Assembly: GCF_027943255.1 (NCBI RefSeq)
Contig: NW_026562179.1
Location: forward strand, 8,000,501-8,064,500
DNA length: 64,000 nt
DNA from: Anastrepha obliqua
Lineage: Eukaryota > Arthropoda > Insecta > Diptera > Tephritidae
Reading direction: 5' to 3'
This document shows, piece by piece, positions 49,101 to 58,840 of the stretch (the stretch's first letter is position 1; each line of letters opens with the position of its first letter). The translations under genes and the position numbers were made by a program. The notes beneath the pieces are model-generated. The model saw nothing but the letters and a program-made list of their open reading frames with translations, was not told the origin of the DNA and made no database searches.

Positions 49101-49246
49101 CGTGGAGGCGACTAGTAGAAACAGAAGTGCAACAAGCAGGCCGCTCCTGGCGGCAAATAAAATTCCTAGCTTCTAATAGATTTAACTTTAACTTGTTCAT
49201 TGAGGCCCTTTGTTCCACCTAGGAACCACGGGAAAATATATATATA
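46149..49246 (+). mobile_element. Full-length RTE-type LINE inserted in env
   Basis: Flanked by 12-bp target duplications TAATGTAGTTAG at 46137-46148 and 49247-49258. It has a short 5' region (46149-46306), one 971-codon reading frame and a very short 3' end finishing in an AT microsatellite instead of poly-A, as in the RTE clade. The intact frame and perfect duplication suggest a recent insertion. Confidence 0.9.
46307..49222 (+). CDS. RTE-type LINE protein: AP endonuclease plus reverse transcriptase (971 aa)
   Basis: It nicks target DNA and reverse-transcribes the element RNA at the nick. The AP-like endonuclease occupies about residues 10-255: GTWNVRTLL, CEIRWADSG, YAPTN, MGDLNAQIG near 150 and SDHHLL near 245, covering the expected catalytic Asn, Glu, Asp-x-Asn and Asp-His. 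RT spans about 480-770: APGPDNINPELL, IPKKGDLSDCKNWR, FIDFEKAFD near 615, GVRQGCVLSPLL, and DYADDICLL near 715 with intact catalytic Asp pair. The C-terminal RRRKWKWIGHTLRK and GRPSNTWRR segments are typical of RTE-like LINEs. There is no RNase H or ORF1. No stop or frameshift is seen. The ATG at 46307 is the first in frame; a second Met lies at codon 6. Confidence 0.92.
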   Translation: MTTFSMKYGSRIGTWNVRTLLETSKPAQLCKEFQRYQLLVLGLCEIRWADSGEITTATGQKLIFSGNSPDKQRENGVGFLLSKSASAALIEWKAYSDRIISLRLRTRVRKLTIIQCYAPTNLADTESKEAFYSRLTSVISIVKKGDITILMGDLNAQIGQCNLGREEIMGRHGLGVLSENGELFTELCASNNLVIGGTLFNHKRIHKVTWTSPDHTTENQIDHIAISRKWRGSLTDVRNKRGADISSDHHLLIAVVRLKVAAITQQKSQRRFNVEKLKDERASTRFVEALTSTTAPTTPHENEWQRTKQVFLNSAETHLGFKAIKRKCWISDRTWNLINDRRDIKNQLNCAKTRLSKTVLQQRYSDMDKQVKKSARTDKRIWNDNIASNAQSAAETHRTRDLFLAIRNLTNKSQKSSKPLKEEHGEMTTSKTKQVRIWEKYYEKLLAPTPSVAIQPCECPRHLVRRDITTTLPDEIEVMNSIKALKANKAPGPDNINPELLKADPQVSARRLLPLLQNIWMSGKIPNDIKEGVITLIPKKGDLSDCKNWRGITLLSMVNKVIAHIINRRLSDALQSGLRNEQAGFRPRCSCVDQINTLRVIVEQSVEWRSPLYLCFIDFEKAFDTLNHEAIWGALYCKGVPEKIISLVKELYSEASCRVRHEGILSNAIPVRTGVRQGCVLSPLLFNLVLDLVMRQASPANRGISWGLSGNLEDLDYADDICLLSHKHSHMQAKIEAVSELAARAGLKINIAKTKIMRINTTDSHIFQIRGTNIEAVDEFCYLGSVINKNGGSAADIRNRISKARVVFGMLDKVWRATHITRRTKLRIFESNVKSVLLYACETWNASTRDIQAMQVFINRSLRKITRIFWPNVISNSDLWTITKQIPVYLEIRRRKWKWIGHTLRKPYGDITRAALDWNPQGSRRPGRPSNTWRRLVETEVQQAGRSWRQIKFLASNRFNFNLFIEALCST

Positions 49247-49258
49247 TAATGTAGTTAG

Positions 49259-49732
49259 TAAGTTAGTAGTTGTTAGGTTCTAAGAAGGTATTTAGTAAAA
49301 AGCGAAAAATGTTGTTGATAGTAGGAAGGTATTATTAGTAAGCGGAATTCTCAGGATTAGATTGAATATCATTAGACTAGTGTTACTATCCTGGTTTAGG
49401 ATTTTAGCTTTTCCTGCGATATTATTTTGTTAGTATGTTAGTGGTTTAAAGTTTACAGTGGTTTACAAGTTATGTTCTTTTTGTTTTCTTTTTTTTTCTT
49501 TTGGATAAAACGATTTTTTATTATGATTAGTAGGGAAGATTAAAGAGAAAATTTGTTTAAATTTACTTTATATTGTTATTAAAAAAATTTTCATAAATAA
49601 AAATAAAAAGGAACAAAAAATTAGGAAAAAAATAAAATGGTAAATATGTTGGGTTTTTTCCTCTTTCAATTTTTGTTGTTAACGATTTTTTCGTTTTACA
49701 AAAATTTTGTTTCTTTTTTTTTCTTTCTTTTC
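49259..49732 (-). other. Provirus spacer between RTE insertion and minisatellite
   Basis: AT-rich with GTTAGTA-type short repeats. It should contain the region upstream of env, but no frame is recognised. Confidence 0.4.
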
Positions 49733-50178
49733 CAACGGATTATGCGAGGGAGGTATTTTAAATTTTGTTTTTTTCTTTCTTCTCCAACGGATTATGCGAG
49801 GGAGGCATTTGAAATTTTGTTTTTTTCTTTCTTTTCCAACGGATTATGCGAGGGAGGCATTTTAAATTTTGTTTTTTTTTTCTTCTCCAACGGATTATGC
49901 GAGGGAGGCATTTTAAATTTTCTTTTTTTCTTTTCTTCTCCAACGGATTATGCGAGGGAGGTATTTTAAATTTTGTTTTTTTTCTTTCTTCTCCAACGGA
50001 TTATGCGAGGGAGGCATTTTAAATTTTGTTTTTTTCTTTTCTTCTCCAACGGATTATGCGAGGGAGGCATTTTAAATTTTGTTTTTTTTCTTTCTTCTCC
50101 AACGGATTATGCGAGGGAGGCATTTTAAATTTTGTTTTTTTCTTTTCTTCTCCAACGGATTATGCGAGGGAGGCATTT
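49733..50178. repeat. Nine-copy minisatellite, about 52-bp unit
   Basis: Nine copies of a unit with the invariant core CCAACGGATTATGCGAGGGA followed by GGYATTTTAAATTTTG and a T/C-rich filler of variable length. It lies between integrase and env of the provirus. Confidence 0.9.
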
Positions 50179-50690
50179 TCAATTCTTGTATAGGACAGAG
50201 GGCCATACTGTTCTCGAACCAGCTACGGAGAGATCGCCAGAATCCCGTTTGGAAGTAGTGTAGCCATTTGTCAAATTCGATGGCACTACGAGCGAGCCTA
50301 CTAGGGCACGATTCATCCCACTAACAAGCCCGCTCTTGCAGTAATGACCATTTGCTTTTGTTCTGGACTAGAGGTGTTACCATTTCTCGAACCAGCTATG
50401 GAGAATCGCGTTATCCGGTTAAGGCACGATTTGTCCCACTTACAAGCCAGCTCTTGTTAGATAAACTACCCCTTAGAACCAAGTTTTCTTTCTTATTTTA
50501 GTTTATGTCGGTATAATTCTTTATTATTATTTTCTTTTTTTGTTTTTTTTTTTTAGGTGCTAGGATATGTATTCCTGTGTTTCACATTTTTTATGTGAGT
50601 TTTAGGTATTTGCTTGCCACTTAGCGTAGTGACTGATACTTTATTGTCCTTTGCAACAATTTCTTTTTTATACACGGGTTTTTGCTTTGG
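50179..50690. repeat. Two diverged direct repeats near the end of pol
   Basis: Blocks at about 50210-50342 and 50388-50459 share TTCTCGAACCAGCTA, GGCACGATT and CAAGCC...GCTCTTG. No coding frame is recognised; the rest is T-rich. Confidence 0.6.
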
Positions 50691-51540
50691 TTATTGGTTT
50701 ATAACCGAGTGAATTGAATTATTGTATCGATCCACTGCTATGTTAATTAATTCTTTTGTCCGTAACTTTGGGTTGTCTATCTTCAGGCATCTAATTATTT
50801 CAATTAAGGTAGAGTGGAGTCTTTCTACCTGACCATTCACTTCGCTTCTTTGGGATGGTGTGCGATACAATTTTATTCCTAAAGAGTCTAACAGGTTCTG
50901 GATAATTGGACTAATTAAACCGCACTTGTTGTCGGCCACGAGAATATCAGGTGTTGTGAAATAGTGTAGGAGTTTTATTATTTTGTCCTTAAGGTGCAAA
51001 GTGGACTTGTTGCGTAAATGGAAAAGTTTCGCGAGTTTTGAGAATTTGTCGATAACACTAAGGAATTTCTCCCCTTGAATTTCGAAAATGTCCAAATGGA
51101 TTATCTCAGAGGGACGTGATGGGATTGGTGTTTTTTGCAGCTGTGGTGCATTTGGATGCCTATCGTATTTACTGACCCTACAAGTTTCGCAGGACGAGAC
51201 ATATCTTTTGATTATATTGTTCATTCTGGGAAAGTAGTATTTCTCCAGGAGTTGTTTCTTATTCTCTGTGGCATTGCGGTGAGCCCTTTTATGTTCTCCC
51301 CATATTATATCGCAAATCCTATCCGGATCCCTCAAATCTTCTACCATAGTCTGAGCTACCCGGATCTTATATTGCATAAAATTTTCTAAATATACCTTCT
51401 GGAGTAGTCCTAATTGAGCTTCTGGAATCTTAATACCATTGATTACGTTTGGTCTTAGTTTTTTCTTGAGGACGTCGATAAGCTCTGCTTCGCTAATTCC
51501 CTCTGACCCTAGGTAGTGTCGCGAGTAACCGGGATGGGGT
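50691..51540 (-). pseudogene. pol: Integrase region of pol, errantivirus-like provirus
   Basis: An open frame of about 280 codons, extending upstream of the first Met at 51377. It has the HHCC zinc-binding module (EHKRAH, then SSCETCRVSK) and the catalytic core (SVIDKFSK, VADNKCG, GQVERLHS; 35 residues between the second Asp and the Glu). The frame starts at a deletion junction near 51540, so RT and RNase H are missing, and it stops early at 50691. Confidence 0.87.
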
Positions 51541-52460
51541 TCCTCGAATATTTTTTGAAAGGCTTCTCAAATATTTTTGAAAGGCTGAGCAAATATTTTT
51601 GACAGACTTATTGAATATTTTTGAAGGCTCGCGAAAGATTTTTCTGAGCCGAGCAGAAATGTCTCAAATTTTTAAATTGCATAATTTTCAGAGTACGAAA
51701 AACTAAATTTTATCATAAAAAAAAATTCAAATGGCGTAACATTGAAATTAAGCGCAAGAGTTCCACAATTTTGCAAAACTCAAAACACGATTCAAAAATT
51801 TTGCACAGAAAATTTTGCAAAAAAAATTATAATGATTTGAAAAAAGATTTATAAATTTTCTAGCATTAAGTAAGAAAAATAGCTATTTCCAAAAACAGCA
51901 ACGCAAATACTTCAAATTTGATTTTGAATTAAATTTTATAGTACTTTTTTGTAATTTTTCAACAATTTGAAGTTAGAAAAATAAAGTACGCAACGCATAG
52001 TTTTTACGTGCTTGTAGTAGCTCTTCAGCAGAAAGCTTCAAATACTTCAAAAATGATTTGGATTTAAATTCAGCGTAAAGCTTTAATTACTACAAAAATG
52101 ATTTTGAATTTAATTTTATAGTACTTTTTTGTAATTTTCCAACAATTTGAGGTTGGAAAAAAAACTTTTTTTTGTTTTTTTTTTTTTGTTTTAGGTTTTG
52201 CCCACCCGCTTGCTTGTCGGTCAATTCAAAAACTATTTGACAAATAGTTCCGAAATTCCGAAAATGGCAAACGAAAAATCTACTTAACACAATTATTTAT
52301 GCTCAACAAAAATAAAGGTAAATTAATGGTCTGCAAAAAGTTGTTGTTACTCAACATTTCCCGAAAGTAATTAAGAGAAAATGCCAACTAGCTGTACAAT
52401 TTTTTAAAAATTGATTCCTTGTTCTTATGCGTACAACTACCGGTGATCATTTCCCCTCTA
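51541..52460. repeat. AT-rich region replacing gag-pol, with short direct repeats
   Basis: Four copies of an about 27-bp AATATTTTTGAAAGGCT-like unit at 51546-51640, and a direct repeat of about 65 bp at about 51917-51980 and 52096-52159 (shared TTTATAGTACTTTTTTGTAA). No gag, protease or RT remains. Confidence 0.6.
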
Positions 52461-52616
52461 TTCATTCCAGGTCCTGTGTAAGGCCTTGCAAGGAGTCATC
52501 TCTATTCGTTGCTTCCACCCTATTGAGGCGCTCCTCAACTTCTTTACCTTAGCAAGAATGGCATTCAGAGCGCCATTCATCTCTGTGAGGGACCTCGAAA
52601 TCTCGTCGGAGTTCAT
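52461..52616 (-). pseudogene. gag: Gag N-terminal remnant, errantivirus-like provirus
   Basis: From an ATG at 52616, a helical, heptad-like opening (MNSDEISRSLTEMNGALNAI). A frameshift near 52540 is followed by more coiled-coil-like sequence to a stop at about 52461. Position after LTR, primer site and leader supports gag; the rest is deleted. Confidence 0.5.
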
Positions 52617-53007
52617 TTTCCTGAAAATAGAAGATTTTGATTAAGAAATTCGTAGACTTACACAATCCAATATTTTCAATATATTTCATTGGCTTCTCGA
52701 AAAAAACGGCGATACCAAAACCAAATGTTTCCAAATTCAAATTTGAATGAAGTTTCGTTTTTTTCTAATTGCTTTGGCACAAGTAAAAATTTTTTTATTA
52801 TTGTTTATTGCTTTTTCTCTTTTTTTTTTTTTGTTTAAATATTTTTTCGCAATTGTTCATTTAAAGATATTTTTCATACGCCGTTTATATTTTTGATTTA
52901 TGTATATTAGCAAAAATTATAACAAAATTTTATTTATTTTATTTTTTTCACTGTGTTCTTAAAAGGTTGCTCTTTTTTTATTTTTACAAGTCACTTCGCA
53001 CCGACTG

Positions 53008-53018
53008 CTCGGGCGCCA
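53008..53018 (-). other. Primer binding site of the errantivirus-like provirus
   Basis: Minus-strand TGGCGCCCGAG directly after the LTR, a TGGCGCC-type site as used with tRNA-Lys or tRNA-Ser in this group. The exact tRNA is not decided. Confidence 0.65.
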
Positions 53019-53413
53019 CTTGTGCCCTGACCGACAGGAGCTTCAAAAAAATAAGGAACATTAAAACAAGATTTTAATTAGTCACTTATTAATTTATTCC
53101 GCATTCATTGCGGTTCCGATTCTAACTGACTCTTACAAATCATTGTTCTTACCAACTAACTTCTTAACCTAAGCTAATTCGCCAACGTTGCAGTTCCGAC
53201 CACTTGCTGGTATTTCGCAATCGTTGGGTTGCGCGTGTTGGCCAATATGCTGGCCTTGCAATTCCCAAATATTGGATATTGTAATTGATCGCTTGCACGT
53301 GTGTCGCGTCAGCGAAAGTTCTTCTGTGAACTTTAATAGGAGCAATGAAGTCACTTAAGTGCAATGTGATCACAGGGTGCGACATTGGGAAGTATAGTGG
53401 TATATGGCAACAT
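53018..53413 (-). repeat. 5' LTR of the errantivirus-like provirus (396 bp)
   Basis: Ends (minus strand) in ACAAGT followed by the primer site. The outer end lacks the terminal AGTT seen at the 3' LTR, so the boundary with the dispersed repeat at 53413 is eroded or recombinant. Confidence 0.8.
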
Positions 53414-53745
53414 GCGCATGTCGCCCAAAGCTATAATCTAAGCCTAGCGAGTACAAAAACAAAATACATTCGTAGACGCAGTCGCAGCGGCCATGATTCT
53501 ATCAGCGACGGCGCTGAGCAATTTAGAACAAAAACAAAAAGTTCATTCATAAGTTAGAGCTCATATTTCAATTTCATTCATAAAACGAGCCGCCCATATG
53601 CCAATTTCGCGACCATTCGGAAATAGTCAATATTGGAATATTTCGCGAGGAATTATTTGCCAATATTTGATAAATCTTGAATTTTTGTCATGTCGAGTGG
53701 CCGCGGCTCCGTATGTATGTATGCACCCTTATATGTATGTAAATA
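53412..53745 (+). repeat. Dispersed repeat, copy 2
   Basis: Near-identical to 43896-44335 and directly abuts the provirus 5' LTR. It is continuous here, so it shows the uninterrupted form. Confidence 0.8.
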
Positions 53746-53845
53746 TGTCCTCTAACTGTTCGACAGTCGCGAGTTAATGCGACTTAGATTCCTTGAACAA
53801 TTCCAGCGAATCACACATTTCTGTCCACAAAGCCGCATATATGTA

Positions 53846-54330
53846 CCCTATGATCAAAAAGTACCGGGAATATTTAAATTAAACAAAACAGAGTTAAATT
53901 TCAGAAAATGTATTTTATCTCCTTCAAAATATGACCCGTCTGAAGCAAAACACATGTGCCAACGTTTAACCCAGTCCTCCAAACCCCCCCAGCAGCCCGA
54001 CATGGCCTTCAGCTCCTTCGTCGTATTCTCTTTGATCGGTGCGATGGCGCGTTATCATCATGCAAAATCCAAGAATTGTTTGCTCACATTTCCGGTCGTT
54101 TGCAACATACAGCATCTCTCAAAGGTTTCAAAACGGATAAAAAATATTCTTTATTGGCTGTCTGGAACGTACTCATGGTGGCTTGGCAATCGAAGAAAAC
54201 AGTCAACATCACCTTCCCGGTTCTTTTTGCTCATACGGTATACATATCCCATCTTTTCACTGACGGACAAGAAGGTGGTCGCAGTTGTTGTTTTTTGTAT
54301 GCATACATTTTGCGTTCGTTGAAGGTTTGT
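53846..54330 (-). pseudogene. Mariner-family transposase 3' fragment, copy 1
   Basis: Minus strand. The C-terminal stretch with SDGSYFEGD-like sequence, typical of mariner transposases, is visible in broken frames. The outer end CCCTATGATCAAAAAGTACC looks like a mariner terminal repeat next to TA. Many stops and frameshifts. The same fragment recurs at 62127-62600. Confidence 0.65.
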
Positions 54331-55730
54331 ACACATTTATATACATATGCGTGTATGCGCGTTTGGCTTTCTGGAAGGATATCAGAATGATATTTTCTCC
54401 ACTATACATAGTTAAGATTTGCTTAAAGAGATTATACATATTTACGAATTTCCTTTTTGATTGATTTATACAAAATCAGTATCCATGAAGTATGAACTAT
54501 TTTATGCAGAAAAGAAATTTTCTAAATATCAAATATAAAAAATCTAAGCACACTATTTCAAAGCAATTAAATTTAAAATAAACTCAAAAATTTTACCAAC
54601 CTTTCCTGGTTCGGATTGTAAAAAAAAAATCGTGCAAAGAAAAAAATATGACTCTCCAGGATTTGAACCTGAATTAAATACCACAATAATGCCATAAAAA
54701 CCAAACGAATAATTCCGTCGATTTTAGCTTCTGCGCCACAAATTAAATGGCTGCGCGCGTTTCTCAATTGCAAATTCATTCGCTTCGCTGTGGGCATGAA
54801 GTAAGTCGAATCCCTTACTAGTGTGGTGAAAAACCATATGAAATCCCTTACTAGTGTGGTAAACGCAGAAAAAGATCTGAATTCCTCTACTAGCGTGGTA
54901 AATATCTGTAATCCCCCACTAGTGTGGTAAGTTGAATTTGAAAATCCCTTACCATGAATCTACAAATTAGTACTCGAAAAAAGCTCATTTAACATTTGTT
55001 CCTTCTCATTCCATTCACATTCTCTGATGTTACTGAGATGAGAAGGCGCAAATGTTACATGTGCTTTTTTCGAGTACTAATTTGTAGATTCATAGTAAGG
55101 GATTTTCAAATTCCACTTACCACACTAGTAGAGGATTGCAAATATTTACCACGCTAGTAGAGGATTTCAGATTTGTTTTCTGTGTTTACCACACTGGTAG
55201 ATGATTTCATGTAATTTTTCCCCACAGTAGTAGGGGATTCAACACACTAGTAAGGGATTCGATTTATGCCAGGCTCACCGCAAGGCGGATGAGTTTGCGA
55301 TTAAGAAAGCCGCACAAGCAGGTTTTGTGGTGCAGAATCTAAAATCGACGGAATTATTCGTTTGGTTTTTACGGCACGTATTTAATTCAGGTTCAAGTCC
55401 TAAAGAGCAATATTGTTTTCCTTGCGCGGTTTCTTTTTTACAATTCAAATCAGAGGAGCTCGGTAAAATTTTTGAGTTTATTTTAATTAGAATTGCTTTA
55501 AAATAGTGTTTTAGGATTTATTGTATTTGTAAGTAGAAATTTGTTTTTGGTATAAAATTGTTCATACTGAATATGAACTGATTTTTATATAAATCAACTA
55601 GCGGACCCTCTGCCTGCTTCGCTGGGCATATAAAAATTAAGAATGAATAATGAACACTCGATTTAAATTCACTCTATGTGTATTTATTCTTTTTTTAGAA
55701 TATAAAATTAATGTTAATTTTAAACTTAAA

Positions 55731-55921
55731 CTAACGCAAAGCCTTTTCGTAAACTACATTTTTTGTTTTGCCCTGAGTTGTGGTATAAATAAACAGAACT
55801 GATGGTTTTCCTACACGTGAACATGATACATATAATTGTCCGTGGGAGAAGCATGGATATTCTAAGTCAATTACGCATAATTCTAGCGATTGTCCCTGTG
55901 CTTTGTTTATTGTGTTTGTTT
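55731..55921 (-). pseudogene. Helitron 2 helicase C-terminal end
   Basis: About 63 codons, [18 protein letters not shown] and HGQLYVSCSRV, ending in KTKNVVYEKALR and a stop. It is a close relative of the Helitron 1 helicase end. Confidence 0.85.
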
Positions 55922-56101
55922 TAATCTATCTTGCTCATTACGTTGTATACGTTCTTCAGGTGAATGGCCTGAACGTGATCTGGCCATACGTTCCCTTTGA
56001 TTTTGGTTTTGAATTTCTCGCTCTTCTTGTGATTGATTTTGCCTTTCATTTGATCTATTTTGCGTTCTACGCGACCGACGACCGATATCATTTATTCGCA
56101 T
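55907..56101 (-). pseudogene. Helitron 2 N-terminal remnant (Arg/Gln/Glu-rich)
   Basis: A 64-codon stretch rich in R, Q, E and N with SPEERIQRNEQ-like sequence, as seen at the start of some insect Helitron proteins. It meets the helicase end almost directly, so the Rep and most helicase sequence was deleted. Confidence 0.45.
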
Positions 56102-56289
56102 TTGAATTTAATCAAAAAAACATGAAAAACTCACAATGTGCATTACAATCGCTAACAACAACAACGAAACCACCGTTTTTTTATTTTCACTGATTATTAA
56201 AATTTTACGCACAATATATTTTATTTTTATACATTTTTTCCCAAAAAAAAAAACAACAATGAAAAACGCACTTTAAAATTGTTGACCAC

Positions 56290-57630
56290 TCATCAAATGG
56301 TTTTGATACAGCTGATTATTTTGACCTCAGTATATCCAGTAAACAAACTGTGGTGAAAGTCCTTTATAAGGACCAAGTTTATAGTGGTGAAGTTTTAGGT
56401 ACAACACAATTTTCTGTACGCAAGGTTGCTCTTGGGCAAAAATAAAGTAATCTTTAGAAATCATAAAAAAAAAGTTGCAAATTTTAGATTAATTTCTTAA
56501 AGAAAAGCAATACATGCATTTACTTGAATAAGTAAACACCAAAAGTATACTAAAATGACTATTTAATGCGTTGTTTGATACAAATTTATATTATTGCTCA
56601 AAACCCTCTGCGCGCTGTCGCTGTCTTTTTGTTTCTGTATCGCATCGCGGTGAATTCACGTTTTTCAGAAAGTTGGCAACAGAAGAAAATTGAAGAAAGT
56701 ACATATTTTGCTCATATTTGTTATTTTAGTTGTTAAATGAAAATGTGTTTCAGCAATTTTTTAATGTTGCAACTATTCTTTGGCTTTGAAACCGCTTACA
56801 CTCACAAAATAATCCAACTCTTTTAAACACACATACAAATATAATTATTTATTTTGGTTTTTCCACTCGTCAAAGCAGAACATAAGGTTGCATTATTTAA
56901 TTATTACCTAATACAAACTTGTTCTCTTTTAACAATGATAATATTACTATGTGAAATATGCATTTTTGTACTATATCCTGAGCATTTGTCTTCAGCGCTA
57001 TACCTTTATCTCGTAAACGTACGTTTGCCCATATAAAATTGACTACCTAAATGCATGAAAAAAGTGCTAGCATAACTTTTTCGAGTATATATACATACAG
57101 GAGGATTTATTTTTTACATTTTGCTCGTCGGCTTTGAACTTCGAAAAATACAGTCTTATGGTTATTAATGGAATCAAATATATTTAACGAATTTTTATTT
57201 TATCTAAATCATAAAACGTTCAAATGAAGCTCAAAATATTTTTCCAGTTTAAAAAAAAGCAATGTGCTTTGATGCCGTGTCACGCCTGCATAAAAGGGAA
57301 ACAAAAGAGAGGACAACTATTACGTTACGAATAATACAGTCCCATACGTCACTCGACGTCGAAGCAATGTTATTCATGTCTGTGTATATTCTATTCATTC
57401 GCGTGTATTCTCATTCCGTATACCTAATGTCCGTATAAGGGAAACACGCAAATATTACATTTTTCACACTTACATAACGCACGCATACTTTTACCGATTT
57501 CTTTAAAACTTCACATAAACCATCTATGGACCAATACCAATGATCTGTGAAAGTTTGATTGAAATCGGTGAATGCGTTTACGCGTGAATCGGCGACTAAC
57601 GAGCACAAAAAAACGTCTCCATTTTTATAT
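56290..57630. other. Noncoding interior of Helitron 2
   Basis: AT-rich, no convincing frame. Around 57400-57620 the minus strand reads as the Helitron 5' region (CGCCGATTCACGCGTAAACG and neighbouring sequence). Confidence 0.5.
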
Positions 57631-57631
57631 A

Positions 57632-58840
57632 CAGGGTGGCTGATGAAAGCCGCTACCAAAAAAAAATTGAATAACTTTTTTTCTTTTTAAGTTATCTGTT
57701 CCATTTTTGTTTTAATTTACAGATTGATCTTTAAAATTTATTAAAATGGATAACTGGGACACGCAAACAAGAATTTGGATAGTCCGCCGCTATCACGCAC
57801 TGGAGTCCGTAGTTTTGGTACAGAGAGAGTACAGGCGGATGTTTGGCGGCGATCCCCCGAGCAGATGGACCATAATGAGACTGGTGAATAATTTTGCTGA
57901 GCAAGGAACAGTCGCAAGAAGGTCTTATCATCGAAACCCACCAGTTCGGACGGAGGAAACGATCGCTGCTGTAGCTGCAGCTATACAAAGCAATCCAAGG
58001 GTTTCAACAAGAAGCTTATCTGCTCAACTTGGTGTCAGCCGACAGTCTTTGCAAGCAATAATGCACAAAGATTTAGACTTATTTCCCTACAAAATTCAAA
58101 TGGTTAACAATCTGATGAGGCCCATTTCGATTTAAACGGCAATGTGAACAAACAAAATTGTCGAATATGGAGTACTTCTAACCCACAGATATTCCACGAG
58201 ACGGAATTGCATCCTCTTCGCGTGACAGTGTGGTGTGCGGTTGCTTCACGCTGTATTGTCGGGCCTTATTTTTTTGAAGAAAATGGTCACACCGTTACGG
58301 TTACTGGAGACCGTTATTTGAAAATGCTGAAAGAATTTTTCTATCCAGAACTACACCGAAAGAGAATTCCTTTCAACTCTGTGTGGTTTCAACAAGATGG
58401 GGCAACGTCTCACATAGCCCACACTGTTATGACAGAGTTGCGACGAAAATTTCCCAATAAACTGATTTCAAGAAACTCCGAATTTCGTTGGCCCCCCAGG
58501 TCGCCTGACCTTACTGCACCTGACTTTTTCTTGTGGGGTTTATGTAAACAAGAAGTTTATAAAACAAAGCCAACAAATTTGGATGAACTAAAACAATCCA
58601 CTCGGGCAACAATTGCGGATATTCCTGTCGCAACTCTCAAAGCAGCAATGAACAACTTTTTACTAAGATGCCGCACTTGTGTCAACGAGCATGGGGGCAT
58701 TTAAATTCAATTTTTTTTAAAACTAGTTAAGCTACATTTAATAAAATTTAATGACCTTCAACTTGAAAAAAAAAAATAAATGAATTCCATACACTAAAAA
58801 AAAAGTTATTTGAGTTTCTTAATGTAGCAAAATTCATCAG
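57632..58840 (+). mobile_element. Mariner-family transposon, possibly rosa group
   Basis: Imperfect terminal inverted repeats: CTGATGAA...GCTAC...AATAACTTTTTTT is shared between 57640-57688 and the complement of 58796-58840, with an extra CAGGGTGG at the left tip. TA flanks both ends. It lies inside the 5' terminus of Helitron 2. Confidence 0.8.
57746..58704 (+). pseudogene. Mariner-like transposase with an internal deletion
   Basis: The transposase catalyses cut-and-paste movement at TA sites. The N-terminal half (57746-58090) has a helix-turn-helix DNA-binding region (NPRVSTRSLSAQLGVSRQSL). The catalytic half (58109-58704) starts in another frame with SDEAHFDLNG (first Asp), then WFQQDGATSH (second Asp) and PPRSPDLTAPDFF. 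Counting to the Asp of SPD gives 36 intervening residues; counting to the Asp of APD gives 41. The segment linking the halves is too short, so about 40 codons plus the frame were lost near 58100. The DD41D option and tephritid-like terminal sequence suggest the rosa group; this is inference. Confidence 0.78.

Larger units (their letters stand above)
44339..53413 (-). mobile_element. Degraded env-bearing gypsy/errantivirus-like provirus
   Basis: Minus-strand order: 5' LTR (53018-53413), primer site, gag start, (gag-protease-RT missing), integrase, repeats, env, polypurine tract, 3' LTR (44339-44527). The env is split by an RTE-type LINE. Such elements are endogenous insect retroviruses. This copy cannot be functional because most of gag and pol is absent. 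Both ends abut copies of the same dispersed repeat. Confidence 0.82.

Noticed and set aside
49733..50178. CRISPR-like repeat-spacer structure
   Set aside because: The intervening sequence is low-complexity T/C filler and alike between copies, not unique spacers, and the context is a eukaryotic provirus.
53777..54390. Plus-strand frames of 181 and 144 codons
   Set aside because: They run antisense to the mariner fragment, whose C-terminal motif is readable on the minus strand.
54640..55410. Functional tRNA gene in the palindrome arms
   Set aside because: Only the T-arm/B-box is convincing. The A-box spacing is too long and no acceptor stem or anticodon arm folds around it.
55903..56193. Plus-strand 96-codon hydrophobic frame
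   Set aside because: It is antisense to the Arg/Gln-rich Helitron remnant, whose reverse reads as a hydrophobic stretch.
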